A DNA stretch of 60,000 bases from contig CM043962.1 in assembly GCA_014529385.2 (NCBI GenBank), positions 91,977,180 through 92,037,179 of the forward strand, given 5' to 3'. Positions within the stretch are counted from its first letter, which is position 1; every line of letters starts with the position of its first letter. The position numbers were made by a program, and so were the translations under genes. Shown piece by piece: positions 33,896-44,725 of this stretch. The notes under the pieces were generated by a model. It searched no databases. It saw nothing but the letters and a program-made list of their open reading frames with translations, and was not told where the DNA came from. The DNA is from Adiantum capillus-veneris (lineage: Eukaryota > Streptophyta > Polypodiopsida > Polypodiales > Pteridaceae).

Positions 33896-35235
33896 GCTTC
33901 CATGTGTCTAGGGCATGTAGAACAGCTAAAATCTCTTTCTCATAAATGCCCAAGACTCGTTCATCCGTTTTGAGCCTTCGGCTCTCATATGCTATGGCAT
34001 GCCCTTCTTGAAGCAAAACTGCTCCAAGGCAATCACCACAAGCATCACATTGGACCTCAAATGGCTTTGAGAGATTCGGAAGCATGAGGACTAGTTGGGA
34101 AGTAAGCTTCTCTTTGAGCTTATCAAAGGCATTTTGCTCCTTAGCAATCCATGCATACTTAACGTTCTTCTTAGTTAAGGCGTGTAGTGGTCCTGCTACT
34201 TGAAATAATTTTTCTATGAAGCACCTATACTATGCGCACATACCAATAAAGCCTCTTAGCTCATGTAGATTCCTTGTATTAGGCCATGCTTTTATTACCT
34301 CTAACTTTGATGGTTCCATACGGGTACCATCTTGAGAGATAATATGACCTAGGTATTGAATCTCTTGAAGGAAAAATTCACTTTTCTTTTGGTTGAAAAA
34401 AAGCTTGTTCTCCCTCAATGCTTGAAAAATCACTTGGAGATGTTGCTTATGTTCCTCCAAAAACTTGGAGTAGATGATGATATCATCAAAGAACACTCCA
34501 GTGAATTTGCGGTAAGGTCTAAAAATTTTCTCCATTAGACGATTGAACGTAGCTGGTGCATTAATCAAACCAAAAGGCATGACTAGTTATTCATAAAGAC
34601 CAAGCGTTGTGCGAAACACGGTCTTTAGGATATCTTCATCCACTATCCTTATTTGATGATAGCCACTTTTAAGGTCAATCCTACTGAAGTAGGTAGAGCC
34701 TTGTAGCTTATCAAACAGATCTTCTACTAGAGGCACGTGACTTTTTGATAGTGATCTCGTTTAGTTCTCGTCCAAACACATACAGTATGTACCATCTTTC
34801 TTTTGCACTAAAAAAGATTGGAGAACAACAGGGAGATAAACTAGGCCTCACCATCCCTTTGTCTACCAATTCCTATACTTGCCTCATGATCTCCTCTTTT
34901 TGAGCTTCATAGACTCAATAAGGAGGCTTGTTAGGCGGTGAGCTTCCTGGAAGGAGCTCAATTTCATGGTCATTATCCCCTCGTTTTGGAGGTAAGTCCA
35001 TAGGGATATCATCGATGAACACAACTTGGAATTCTTTTAGAAAATTAGACAAGTCTAACTCTTCTTTATTCCTACCATTTACATTTGATGAAACATTAGG
35101 ATCCTTTGGAGACTCTTTGACAAAAATCATGTACGCAGAAACTGAGCTCTTCATTGACTTATCAAAAGCAGCAGGATTTACAAGTGGAATAGTGCGACCA
35201 CGCTCACTAGCATCTATATACATGTTCTTTCCCAT
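33896..35235 (-). pseudogene. RT and first half of RNase H of the gypsy element
   Basis: Frame 35235-34915 has the pre-RT lead FLKEFQVVFIDDIPMDLPPK then HEIELLPGSSPPNKPPY. A broken part at about 34914-34590 keeps SPCCSPIFFSAKE and a GYHQIRI-type segment. Frame 34580-34230 has [16 protein letters not shown] and the active site [16 protein letters not shown] (both Asp retained), then LGHIISQDG. Frame 34085-33888 gives RNase H start PFEVQCDACGDCLGAVLLQ and ILAVLHALDTWK. The coding sequence stops abruptly after TWK at about 33896, where inverted LTR sequence begins. The continuation is on the plus strand at about 31151. Confidence 0.88.
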
Positions 35236-36954
35236 TTAGGTGAAGTAGATTCTCCTTTTAGGGAACTTCATATTGGCAACCCCTAGGATAGCATCCTCAT
35301 GTTGGAGAGGAGAGATAAAAAATTCTTCTTTGTCAACATAGCTTTGGACATGAAGCCTCAACTTCCCAATCAAGGGAGTAACGAAGGCTTGCTGTCCCTT
35401 GAAAGTTGTGTCAGCCATTACCATATCTCCCATCTCAAAAGCTTGAATGCCCAGCTTGGTGGCCAACTCCGTTGATATGAAGTTGTGAGTAGAGCTAGGA
35501 TCAAACAAGATGAAGTCATCATGCTCTCTTACCTTTCCCCAAGCATAGGAAAGTGATGACCCTTTGCAATGAACGTCCCCTTTTGGAGCTTTGATGGTGG
35601 AAGCCCTAGGAGTTCCATTGCGAGCATTCTTCTTGGGGCAAGAACGATAGCCATGTACTTGCTCCCCACACTTGAAACACTTATGGTCCTTGCGAAAAGT
35701 TTCAAGCTCTTCAGGAGAGAGTTTGTTTTTGCCTTTGTAAACTCCGTTCTCCTTGGACCGATTGTTGTTGTTTTTGTTGGAAGTGCAGTGGGAAGAATTT
35801 TGAGCATTGGTTTTCCCCTTTGCATCATTTTTGTCTTTGCTTTCCATGGGCTTGACATTCCTTCTAACCCCTTGATGGAAATTGATGTGTGAAGCAACCA
35901 TGTTGTGATGGATTACTTTTGTGATAGAACCAGGCCATTGAGAGTTGATGTATTTGGCCATCTCTTCAGGTAATCCTGCAAAGAATTGCTGCTTTTGCTC
36001 GGCAAAGTCTATCTTTTGAAAGACAATAGCCTTGAGATGTAAATCCCAAAACTTGTCTACATACTTGTGGATAGACTCATGAGAGAGAAGTTTCAAGTTG
36101 CACCATTCGGTAAGCACTTCGTTCTTTGCATCGCTTGCAAGGAATTGCTTCATGATGGGACTTGTAGAGTTTTCCATGTCTTTGGGGATTCGCCATTTCC
36201 ACAAAGGCTAGCCCACCATTGACGAGCTGATTCTTGGAAGTGCATAGCTACATGGTGTAGCTTGGAGGACTCTGGGAAGCCCTCGTCTCCAAAGGCCGCA
36301 TCCAATTGTTGGATGAAGGCCAACACTTTGTCAGTAGCACCAAAGGTGCCATCATAGGTGAGAAAAGAGATACTCTTTCCTCCCTCCTTGAACTTCTTTA
36401 GCTTTTGTGACCTTCGTGATGCACGGTATGATTTGCGATGTTCTCCCCTCTTGTATTCTCTGGGAGAATAGCCATAGCTTTTATCGAAAGAGGAGGAATG
36501 TGAAGAAGAAGGAGAAGAGGGTGACCTCTTTCTAGCCCTTTTCTTCCTTTGTTTCCTCTCTTCCCTTTTGGAATGAGGAGGAGAAGGACTATGTGTTGAT
36601 CTTTTCTTCTTGGGAGGAGTGGGCGATCGTCTAGACCGTTGTCTTTGTGGAGTCACATCTTCAATGGAACTTAAAGTTTCATTGCTTTCTTGCTCTTTGG
36701 ATTCCTCCTCTTGAATGGGAGAGAGTTTTCTCTTCAAGGGGTCTCATAGGCTCTCTCTCCCCTTGGAGAGGAAGGGAAATCCCATAAGCGCGAAGTTGTT
36801 GTGTAACTTTGTCTTGCAAGGCAAGGTTGCCCATAGCTTGCTGCAACCTAGTAACGAGATAATTCACAAACATGGGAGCATCATCATTAGCACATTCATG
36901 TGCAAAATCAAAGCTATCAATGTTCATTGTACTCTCTTGATTATTGTCATCCAT
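35236..36954 (-). pseudogene. gag plus protease of the gypsy element
   Basis: The start at 36954 (MDDNNQEST) comes after the leader. The N-terminus is helical (FVNYLVTRLQQAMGNLALQD). An Arg/Ser/Pro/Lys-rich block follows (RRSPTPPKKKRS), then the Gag domain with SFLTYDGTFGATDKVLAFIQ and MHFQESARQWWASL. The next frame has the zinc knuckle CFKCGEQVHGYRSC (C-x2-C-x4-H-x4-C, near 35640-35680) and a protease segment FILFDPSSTHNFIS near 35480-35515. There the catalytic D-[ST]-G reads D-P-S, so the protease is likely dead. At least two frameshifts (about 36730 and 36190) split the gene. Gag packages element RNA; protease matures the polyprotein. Confidence 0.85.
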
Positions 36955-37355
36955 GCTAACAAAAACTGTGTACGTACTTAGTGTATGCTTTGGCACTTCA
37001 AAACCTTAGTTGCCAATCCTCTTAGCCTTTAAAAATAGGCTCTTAAGTATCTACACCAACAGCTCGAAGTGGTTAATTATAGAGAGTAGTGGAGTAGGTA
37101 TAACATAGTAGAGTTGCCGAGGGCTAGCTCCTTTCGGACTTCTTATGGCTCAATAATGGTAAAGCCGTAGGCAAGTCTAAAAATTCTCCATTATTTAGTC
37201 CAAAGCTCTCGAGGTGTGCACCATATCCCACATAGTGGGCTCAACAAAATCGATAATAGATCCCAGTTCCACTTACCCTAGTATAATTAACAAAATCAAT
37301 CATTTATAGGCTACTTAAGGACCTTTCTTCTTGAGCAAGAAAAGAGAAACCAAAT
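36955..37355 (-). other. 5' leader between primer-binding site and gag
   Basis: About 400 bp of non-coding leader, as is usual for gypsy elements. Nothing else is recognisable. Confidence 0.6.
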
Positions 37356-37367
37356 GTTCTGATACCA
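37356..37367 (-). other. Primer-binding site (initiator-Met tRNA)
   Basis: The minus strand reads TGGTATCAGAAC starting one base after the LTR end. It differs from the plant consensus TGGTATCAGAGC at one position. This fixes the minus orientation of the element. Confidence 0.85.
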
Positions 37368-37368
37368 A

Positions 37369-38976
37369 TGTAATGGAATTGGCCTATTAACTTGAGAGTG
37401 GTGTAAATTAATGAGAGTACTTTTGAGAAATTACTTTGTGAGCATAGCGTGTGAACATAATTGAAGATAAAAACATAGGCAAAGCAATTTGTTAACTTGG
37501 CATGAACAATACTTTTTTCAGAGAGAGAATTTAGAGAACATGAATAGTTGAGGACCGGATTTATGTGGAGAGGTCCCCCCTCCAATAGGCATTCGTATTA
37601 TGATTTCTCCCATTAAGAGAGACTTGTTACAATACAATCTTTGTGTTCCTTGTGACCTAGATGATGCAATGAAGATGGAAAGCTTCATGCATCACAAGCA
37701 TAACATAAACTTTGTGGAAATATTTAACTATCCTAAGCCTCAGTCCCAAGACCTCAAACACCTTCGAAGGTGGAGAGAGCTAACAGGGAATGAGGGTAGG
37801 GAAGAGAAAGAAGAAACATTTCATAGGAGAAAGAATTACTTCCTCACTTATCATCACTCTTCTTGCTAGCATACATAATAGCATAGTAATGAAGATGGAG
37901 AAGATGGCAAGCTTAAGCATCGAAGCATGGCTCTTGGTTGGATTTGCACTCCATAGCCAAGAGTGTTGGTGTAGGCTCTCACCTCTACTTGCTTGGAGAA
38001 GGAGAGGGAGCTCTTGCACTTTGCACATTGCAAAATGAGAGTGTCTGTGAGTGTGTGTGGGAGAGTATACCCCTCAATCAACACCCTAGCTTGCTTTGGT
38101 CGACCCCCCCTTGTATCTCATGCTTGAAGCTCATTGGACCCCTCCAGGCCTAGCCAATCACAAGCAGGAGGCATTACAAGTAACAAGGGTAGCCTTGGGA
38201 CAAGTGTCCCCCTTTCCCCTTTGAGAGAGAGGACTTGATAAATGCAAGATAATTAAATAAATCTCCTAAATTATCATTGGATCCCTTGGGTGGCCAACCA
38301 ATAGGCTTCAAGCACACCATGAGGGCAACATTAGGAGGAACTTGACAAGTGTCCCCTTTCCTTTCTTTGTACTAGGCATGCCTTGTGTGAGTGTGTGTGT
38401 GTGTGTGTGTTCTCTCTCATCCCCCTCATGTAGGGCTCGCCCCCTCCTTGTAGGGATTGGATCTTTGACTTTTGACACCTCAAGCCCCTCAAGCTTAGGC
38501 CCTGTTCCCACCACAAGCTTGTCCCTTAAGAACTTCAAGCTTAGGCTGGGTTCTCACCTCAAGTACAACCCTAGCACCTCAAGCATCTCAATCATCAAGC
38601 ATCTCAATCATCAAGCATCTCAAGCATCTCAGTCATCAGGTACCTCAAACACCTTAATCTTAGGCTAGGTTCCCACCTCAAGAACCTCAAACTTGGGCCG
38701 AGTTCCCACCTCAAGCTCAACCCTTGCTTACCTAAGGTCAAAGGACTTTTACACTAACTATTGGAGGTCTTCAATGAAGCTAACCCTAAGGTCTTATGCT
38801 CCATTGGTTAGCCTTTCTCTTTGATAGACCATCTCTCATTTGGGCCCCTTTATTGAGATAGATCTATAAACACATGTCTATATCTTAACCCTTGTTCCCA
38901 TTTATTCTCCCACATTAAATGATCAGTTTAATATGAGGAAATCATTTGGGTTGGTTAGATATTAGATTTTATGACA
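37369..38976 (-). repeat. 5' LTR (1,608 bp)
   Basis: It begins TGTCATAAAATC and ends CCATTACA on the minus strand, one base before the primer-binding site. Its first part matches 33028-33895 (inverted) and its last part matches 30470-31150 (same strand). The U3 part contains many short repeats of the GCTTGAGGTG/CACCTCAAGC type and a CA microsatellite. Confidence 0.9.
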
Positions 38977-38981
38977 GGGAT
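38977..38981. repeat. Target-site duplication, right copy (GGGAT)
   Basis: Identical to 30465-30469, directly after the outer LTR end. Confidence 0.85.
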
Positions 38982-39464
38982 TATGGAACAAAATGGCCAA
39001 TGCATGTGTGCACATCGCCAACGGTGCACACAACTCTAAGAATGATAAGTAGTGGAGCTTTTATGGTGCGTACGTGTATAACAGTAAGGTGTGTGGGCAT
39101 TCTTCCTCACAAGTCTCCTGCACGATGACTACCTATTGTTACACACTCACCATCTCCAAGCTCTGAGAATTCTTCACTGCAACCAAAAACCTCCTCAACA
39201 AAAGACTCTGTTGGTCCCTATCTGTCCCTACCTGACACACCTTGCTACGCGTTTGAATATACAAGTAAGTCTTCTTCCTCTACAAATTTGCATTCCTCGT
39301 AGTGTATGGGTCGAAAGAAAGTGTAAGAGAAGATGCAGGATACAATGGCTGAAACTGCAGCAATCATCACTTCTATTCAGACCTCCCTCCCACTTATCCC
39401 ACACAACAAGATACACAGATATGTGTTTACGTAGCAGGCAGAATTGTTGTTGTAGTTATGGGAT
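38982..39464 (+). other. Continuation of the interrupted Tat-like element, non-coding
   Basis: Follows the displaced integrase tail once the inserted gypsy element is removed. Short frames only. A gtaagt-like donor occurs near 39263 in ACAAGTAAGTC, which could mark splicing of a 3' gene, but this is unproven. Confidence 0.35.
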
Positions 39465-40087
39465 TTGCATGTGGTCATACAGGCTACAAAGTTAGATTTT
39501 GACAAAGCCATTATCAAACAGGTTCTTGATTCTTTTAATGTTGAGGAAGGCAATGCCACTACTAATGGAATAAAAATAACGGCGCACCTAAAGACATTGC
39601 CTACGCCTTCAGAATGCCCAACGAGAAAAAGCCAACTACAGCATCTATAGAGAAGATAAGTCTGGCTCTGAAGGAGGATGAAGCAGCCAAAAAGAAAAGG
39701 AAGATTGGTGCACAAGGGGTTCCAATAGTAGGACTAGATGTCCCCTCAGCCCACAAATTTGTTGTTGAGGCTGTCATCTTGAAGAACAATCCCACATGTA
39801 TGTCAAAGAAGGTGTTTGCCATGCTGCTCGCAAAAAGGCTGAATGCTAAAGCCAAAATCAATCTGAGCCAGCTCTTGTCTCACAATGTTTTACAGCAGAC
39901 TGCCAAGTTGAAATCTCAGAGTGTATTCAAATCTTGGTATGTCTGGCAATTTTTGTACCGGGTTACTACTCAAGAAGCCTTTCCCCAGGTAAAGATGGCT
40001 TGGAGTCTGAAGCCCATTCTAGTCAATAACAATGTAGAGTTATCTTCAGATGAAGAGGATCCACGCAATCAACTGGCCACAACTTGA
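39465..40087 (+). pseudogene. Additional 3' ORF of the second Tat-like element, N-terminal part
   Basis: Two overlapping plus-strand frames (39465-39650 and 39614-40087) encode a basic protein with FDKAIIKQVLDSFNVEEG, a KKKRK stretch that could be a nuclear localisation signal, VFAMLLAKRLNAKAKINLSQ and FKSWYVWQFLYRVTTQEAFP, ending with an acidic ELSSDEEDPRNQ. I recognise no family. The length and amino-acid balance look coding. The frame break suggests decay. It lies between integrase and an LTR, the same relative place as the coiled-coil ORF at 28616-29671. Confidence 0.5.
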
Positions 40088-40259
40088 CAGAAGAGGAAGG
40101 CCACACAGGTGGAGGCCTACTGAAAGCAACTGGAGAGTCAAGTCCAACCCCTACCCACTGAAAAATCCTCAACATGCCAGACTTCAGCAATGCCCAAAGA
40201 GCAGACTCCAATAGAAATTGGCACTGGAAAAGGCCAGCAAGAAACGACAAGCACTGAAT

Positions 40260-41410
40260 AGGTGGCGGTTAATACTAACAAAGGAAAGGTCCGATTGATT
40301 CTTCAAAAACCAGATTTGCTAGCATTGCCATATGTAGCTCCAGTCATGGTTTAAGCCAGTTGAATTTGATGCAGCTACAGTAGTCGATGGCTGCTCATCA
40401 ATCATCCAAACATCATGGAACACTATTGTGCATTCACTAGGATAGATGATGGATGTATGAGCTTCCAGTGCAGAAGTGGCTAAGCTGAAAGAAGAACTAG
40501 AAAGCAACGAACATCAGACTCACGAACTTCAACAGAAGATGTCTGATCAGCCTCTCAGGCATGGTATTGCTGAAAATCAATCAACATGAACAATTAAGGA
40601 GCTACAAACAAAGATGTTGAAGCTAGAAACAAAAAATAGGCGATTGAATGAAGAGAAGGATGTTGCCTTAAGAGATGCTGACAGATTTCAGACTCTGCTA
40701 CAAGTAAAGCGTGTAGACTTCAAAGAGCTACTGACAACCCACACTGCATTAAAGGCTTCTGTTGAAGCTAGAAAAAAAAAAGGCGATTGAATGAAGAGAA
40801 GGATGTTGCCTTAAGAGATGCTGACAGATTTCAGACTCTGCTACAAGTAAAGCGTGTAGACTTCAAAGAGCTACTGACAATCCACACTGCATTAAAGGCT
40901 TCCCTTACAGAAAGGTACATATATAATAATTTTGCTGATATCCTAAATCCACAAGGCAATGTAACCTTGAATATGGACAATTTGAAGGCACTCATGGGGA
41001 CTATTCAGAGTGATCTGCAAGATAAGGTCTCTAAATACAACACAGCCTTAGCAAATCATGCCATCATAGATTATATCAATATGCAAAATGATACTAACGA
41101 AGAGTCTAAGCGAGAAGAAGAGCAGGATGAGGAAGGGGATGACCAGCTGAAGGACAAATGTGATGATGATGATTTTCCTCCTTCCTCACCTTCAAGCTTT
41201 GGAGCTGGAGGATCAGTTGCCACAAGGGGCAGTGAACCCAACAAAGACCAGACAGACTAGCACCAAGACCAGCTAGACCAACAATCTGATGATCAGCAGC
41301 AAGGCAGTGGCCAGTAGCACAATAAGGGAAACACTGGAGATCCTCCAGTACACCAGTCACGGTACATTCCAGATAGCAAAGAAAAAGCCAAGGCTGTGAT
41401 TGCATCCTTC
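40260..41410 (+). pseudogene. Additional 3' ORF, coiled-coil part
   Basis: Plus-strand frames encode KLKEELESNEHQTHELQQKM, TIKELQTKMLKLETKNRRLN and ALRDADRFQTLLQVKRVDFK, which have strong heptad character. A tandem duplication of 143 bp (not a multiple of three) repeats the ALRDADRF segment and shifts frame. The frame 40787-41260 continues to an acidic tail (EEESKREEEQDEEGDDQ-like composition, then DDDDFPPSSPSSFGAG). It probably belongs to the same protein as the part at 39465-40087. Unknown function. Confidence 0.5.
40618..40907. repeat. 143-bp tandem duplication inside the coiled-coil ORF
   Basis: AGGCGATTGAATGAAGAGAA occurs at 40638 and 40781. The period is not a multiple of three, so the duplication destroyed the frame. 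The second copy is nearly identical, so the event looks recent. Confidence 0.9.
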
Positions 41411-43006
41411 TAGGTTGATGAGCAACACTCTTTACAGCTCATCACACTGAATAAGAGATTAAGACATTAGCAAGCTCCTATAAATAGACAGTATTTGGAG
41501 GATGACACTCTTATCTCTGATCTGGAATGCTTCCAAGAGCTGTGTGTAGGAGCCAGGGAAATGATTCAGCACTGGAATTCGGCTGCCTTTCATGATCAAG
41601 AGCTGTGTCAATTATCTGTGCATCCCAGTAGTATCTAGCTGGAAAGGGTACCTAAGTGGACGCTGACTTCCGAGGATATGACAGTCAATCCACATTGGTA
41701 GAGACAATCCACCACTGCAAATTGCCACTCTATAGCTCTTGAACTGGATCTACTACTAGGAAATATACCTACATACAGATGTATGAAGGAGGTCAAGACT
41801 CAATTGAAAGAAGTCTTGCTTCAGATGCAGATTGACAGAGGTGTTTCGGATCAGAGGGTGCAGGCCATCATTGAAGATCAATCTTCTAGCAATAAAGGAC
41901 CCCAAACCCAAATGACAGTAGGAGAACATGCAACTGCTCTTCGAAAGCTTTTTCAGCTTGTGCAAATTACTAGGAAGATGATGCAGCAGGAGAACCAAGT
42001 TGTTCTCAATTTTCTGGAGTTCGTGTCTGATTCTCCAGTACTCCTGTATGCATTACCTTCCAAAGAGGCTGAACTGCCAAGATTCTTCCCAACTTTGTAT
42101 CCTCATCATCCAGAACCAGTAGATCGGCTGACTTATTTCAGTATCACTAATATACTTCAGGACTGGTATGAGCGAGCCACTATGGAATTGAAAGCTTGGC
42201 AATCACTAGTCAATGGTGCCCTCAAAAAGGACATTGTCATGGAACCTACAGAAGGAAATGTAAAGGTTCAATTTCTGTATGAGATAGTGGAAGGTCCAAC
42301 TCCATGGATTAACGAGATCACAAATCAGTTGCTTCAACTGACTGTGGAGTCCTCCAAGATTCCTGAAAAGGATATCGTTTCCAGACCCAGGCAGGGACCA
42401 CAATACAGAGAAATGGTGGAGATTCTCTTCGAGGCCAGACTGAAGGTAAATCAACCACTTTTGCGGGATGGATTCACATAGCTTCACATTGTCATAAACT
42501 GGCCAAAACCCGTCTCACTAAGGGCAAATGCAGTCTCTATGATCCCGACACCAAAACTTACAATGCCCTCACGCCTTATGAATTTGAGATCACCACAGAA
42601 AGGCGGGATCAGCTTGAGCAGGAGGCCATTTATGGACTTATCCGAAAGGACAATACTGGCACTGGGACTTCTGAGGCACCAACGAAGAAGAAGGGAAAGA
42701 GGAAGCGGGTTCTTTGGAAGGATACTAGGTAGTTCCATCTTAGAATCAAACAATGGATTTTTCCAGTTAGGCACCGGAATCTCCTTGGCTAGGCACCCTT
42801 GGAATGACAACTATATGGGTGTCAAGCACTCAAGAAGCATGAAGTATGGTATAAAGCTGGCAATACCAAAAGAGTACTATCATGAGGAACATCGACCAAA
42901 TCAAAAAACCAGATGGTTTTCTCAACAACAAATCAAACTCAGGCGGTGTATTTTTTCCAGAATGAAATTTTGGAGTTATACCAAAATTCAAGAAAGGAGG
43001 GAAGGA
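41411..43006 (+). pseudogene. Additional 3' ORF, C-terminal part
   Basis: Frame 41783-42481 (232 codons) is the longest intact stretch, with LRKLFQLVQITRKMMQQENQ, FLEFVSDSPVLLYALPSKEA and LTYFSITNILQDWYERATME, a helical protein of unknown family. Around 42530-42720 another frame reads [20 protein letters not shown], then [15 protein letters not shown] and a basic KKKGKRKR run. The ORF region ends at a purine-rich tract (42991-43006). Several shifts break it. Confidence 0.5.
42991..43006 (+). other. Polypurine tract before LTR
   Basis: AGAAAGGAGGGAAGGA directly before a TG that starts the proposed LTR. Typical of the plus-strand primer of LTR retrotransposons. Confidence 0.55.
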
Positions 43007-43550
43007 TGTACAAGGCGAGGATAGTCCCAGCAGGCGGAAACCAACAGGCGGGAATTGCTCCTTAGAAGGCCGACCAACGGGAAGTGGGAACAGCTACATT
43101 GGAAATAATTACCGTAGTTATTGTAGTAACTCTGAGAGCTATAAATAGGACCCGCTACACAGTAACCGGGCTTTTGGATTTTTGGCTTTTTGGCTTTCTG
43201 ACACCCTTGGTTTACGAGCTCTTCGCTTCTGGATTCACCCCTATAATCAATCCTCATACTTCACCTGAGTTTAAGTGTGTTGTACACTGTATTGATTATC
43301 CTTGAGCTATTGATCTGAATCTACAAATACCATTTCCCCTCTTCCAATTGTGTCTTTCATTTCAATACATCATTCCAGTTTAGTTCTCTATTTCACTCCA
43401 GTACTCTATTTTAGTCCTCACTAACTGAACTGCTTAGATAATCAGTAGCTCTGAACTCTAGCACTGGAATAGCTATCTGAAGAAACTAGCTCTCATTCCA
43501 CACATCAAGCCAGGGCTTCTATCAGACCGAAGTTTTCAACAGACCATACA
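43007..43550 (+). repeat. Probable LTR of Tat-like element (about 544 bp)
   Basis: It starts TGTACAAGG after a polypurine tract, contains a TATA box at 43139-43149, and is followed by a gag-like start at 43581. An end at ...CCATACA gives TGTA/TACA termini. No second copy was identified in the window, so the right boundary is provisional. Confidence 0.45.
43139..43149 (+). promoter_or_regulatory. TATA box of the LTR
   Basis: CTATAAATAGG matches the plant TATA consensus and lies inside the LTR. Transcription would start about 30 bp downstream, in the CCCGCTACAC region. Confidence 0.6.
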
Positions 43551-43580
43551 CAACAGCTATACCAAAAGGATACCATCACG

Positions 43581-43862
43581 ATGTCGCCATGAAACCCAAC
43601 AGAGCTACCACCCATGAAGGGGACCCCTCAAGATGATCAAAGATACAACCACAAAATATTACAAGGAGCCCTACCCAGTACAATAGGAGCATACTTCCAT
43701 AGAAAACCAAAAAGGACCAAAGAGCAACATTGGCTAGACAGGGAGCCACCATTGCATGTAGAGCCGAGTGAAGGGAATGAACCCGCATTCTCCATCACCA
43801 CAGAGAAGAAAGCCAATGCACCTACAAATCGACGCAGAGGCCAAAAATCACCATTGAAATAG
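43581..43862 (+). pseudogene. Start of a Tat-like gag
   Basis: ATG at 43581 is followed by an in-frame TGA at 43590 (possibly CGA before mutation). The frame then runs LPPMKGTPQDDQRYNHKILQ, GAYFHRKPKRTKEQHWLD and a basic end to the stop at 43860-43862. SPYKTPDYSIHHAVFDN follows out of frame near 43890-43940. Position 3' of the LTR suggests a second copy joined through a shared LTR. The remaining gag is replaced by duplicated non-coding sequence. Confidence 0.45.
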
Positions 43863-43898
43863 GCCTTTAAGCAAGGCCAATCTTTGCCTTCACCCTAT

Positions 43899-44578
43899 AA
43901 AACACCTGATTATTCTATACATCATGCCGTGTTTGATAATTGCATGTGCAAGGAGATGATGTTAGCATCATAGAAATAAAATCATTTCTTTTTTATGAGT
44001 CTTGAACTCAACCTGTTCTTCTAAAGTGTTCTGACAGTGGAACATTTCTCAAAGGGACATGAACTGGTTTGTTTTTCATATGATGTGAAGTGAGGGCATC
44101 TCTCCTGATGAAATTACATATGCATTACAGTTCAAAATAAACCACATTTTGATCACCAAAAGGTGACCACATGCTGTAAGTGCCATGACACTAGCATTTA
44201 TCTACTATTATTTATAAAGAACTCTGACGAGTTTTGAAATGAAGGCATGAAATTCAAGAGGGCATTTGCACAATCAACATCTTATTCTTAACAATAAGAT
44301 AAAACACCTGATTGTTCTCTACATCATGCCGTGATTGATAATAGTAATAAAAGCATCAATATAGAAATAAAAGCGTCTTGAACTCAACCTGTTTAAAAGC
44401 ATTTCTATTTTATGAGTCTTGAACTCGACCTATTCTTCTAAAGTGTTTTGACAGTGGAACATGTCCCAAAGGGACATGGACTGGTCTATTTTTCATGTGA
44501 TGCGAAGTGAGGGCATCTCTTTTGATGCAATTACATATGCATCATAGATCAAAACAAACCTCTCTATAGATTTCAAAA
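43899..44578. repeat. Tandem duplication, period about 402-417 bp
   Basis: AACACCTGATTRTTCTMTAC occurs at 43901 and 44303. GTCTTGAACTC and GTGAGGGCATCTCT also recur with indels. The two copies are diverged. Confidence 0.75.
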
Positions 44579-44618
44579 AGGGGGGGGGGGGGGGGGGAGA
44601 GAGAGAGAGAGAGAGAGA
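44579..44618. repeat. Poly-G tract followed by GA microsatellite
   Basis: About 19 G and then about 10 GA units. Confidence 0.95.
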
Positions 44619-44725
44619 TCTATGCTGCTTCGAGCACTCATCTAAAGAGACATATTGTAAAGTCAATTTTTGTGGATGAAGTCCTAGAGCAACTACACTC
44701 ACATTGTCTCTTATTTTTTCCTTAG

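Larger units (their letters stand above)
30470..38976 (-). mobile_element. Ty3/gypsy LTR retrotransposon (8.5 kb) with internal 2.75-kb inversion
   Basis: Both outer ends are LTR termini (TGTCAT at 38976 on the minus strand; the LTR end ...ATTACA at 30470) flanked by the identical 5-bp duplication GGGAT. On the minus strand the order is LTR (38976-37369), primer-binding site, gag, protease, RT and first half of RNase H (to about 33896). The rest (second half of RNase H, integrase, polypurine tract, first part of the 3' LTR) is on the plus strand at about 31151-33895. The final part of the 3' LTR is again on the minus strand (31150-30470). One inversion explains everything, with about 60 bp lost. 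The LTR copies differ at about eight of the first 112 positions by eye, so the insertion is not recent. Confidence 0.9.

Noticed and set aside
35569-35892. 107-codon plus-strand frame opposite gag
   Set aside because: Antisense shadow of the minus-strand gag of the gypsy element.
31151-38976. Two separate gypsy elements on opposite strands
   Set aside because: The plus-strand RNase H starts exactly where the minus-strand RNase H stops, the LTR pieces are complementary in extent, and one pair of target duplications encloses everything, so one rearranged element explains it better.
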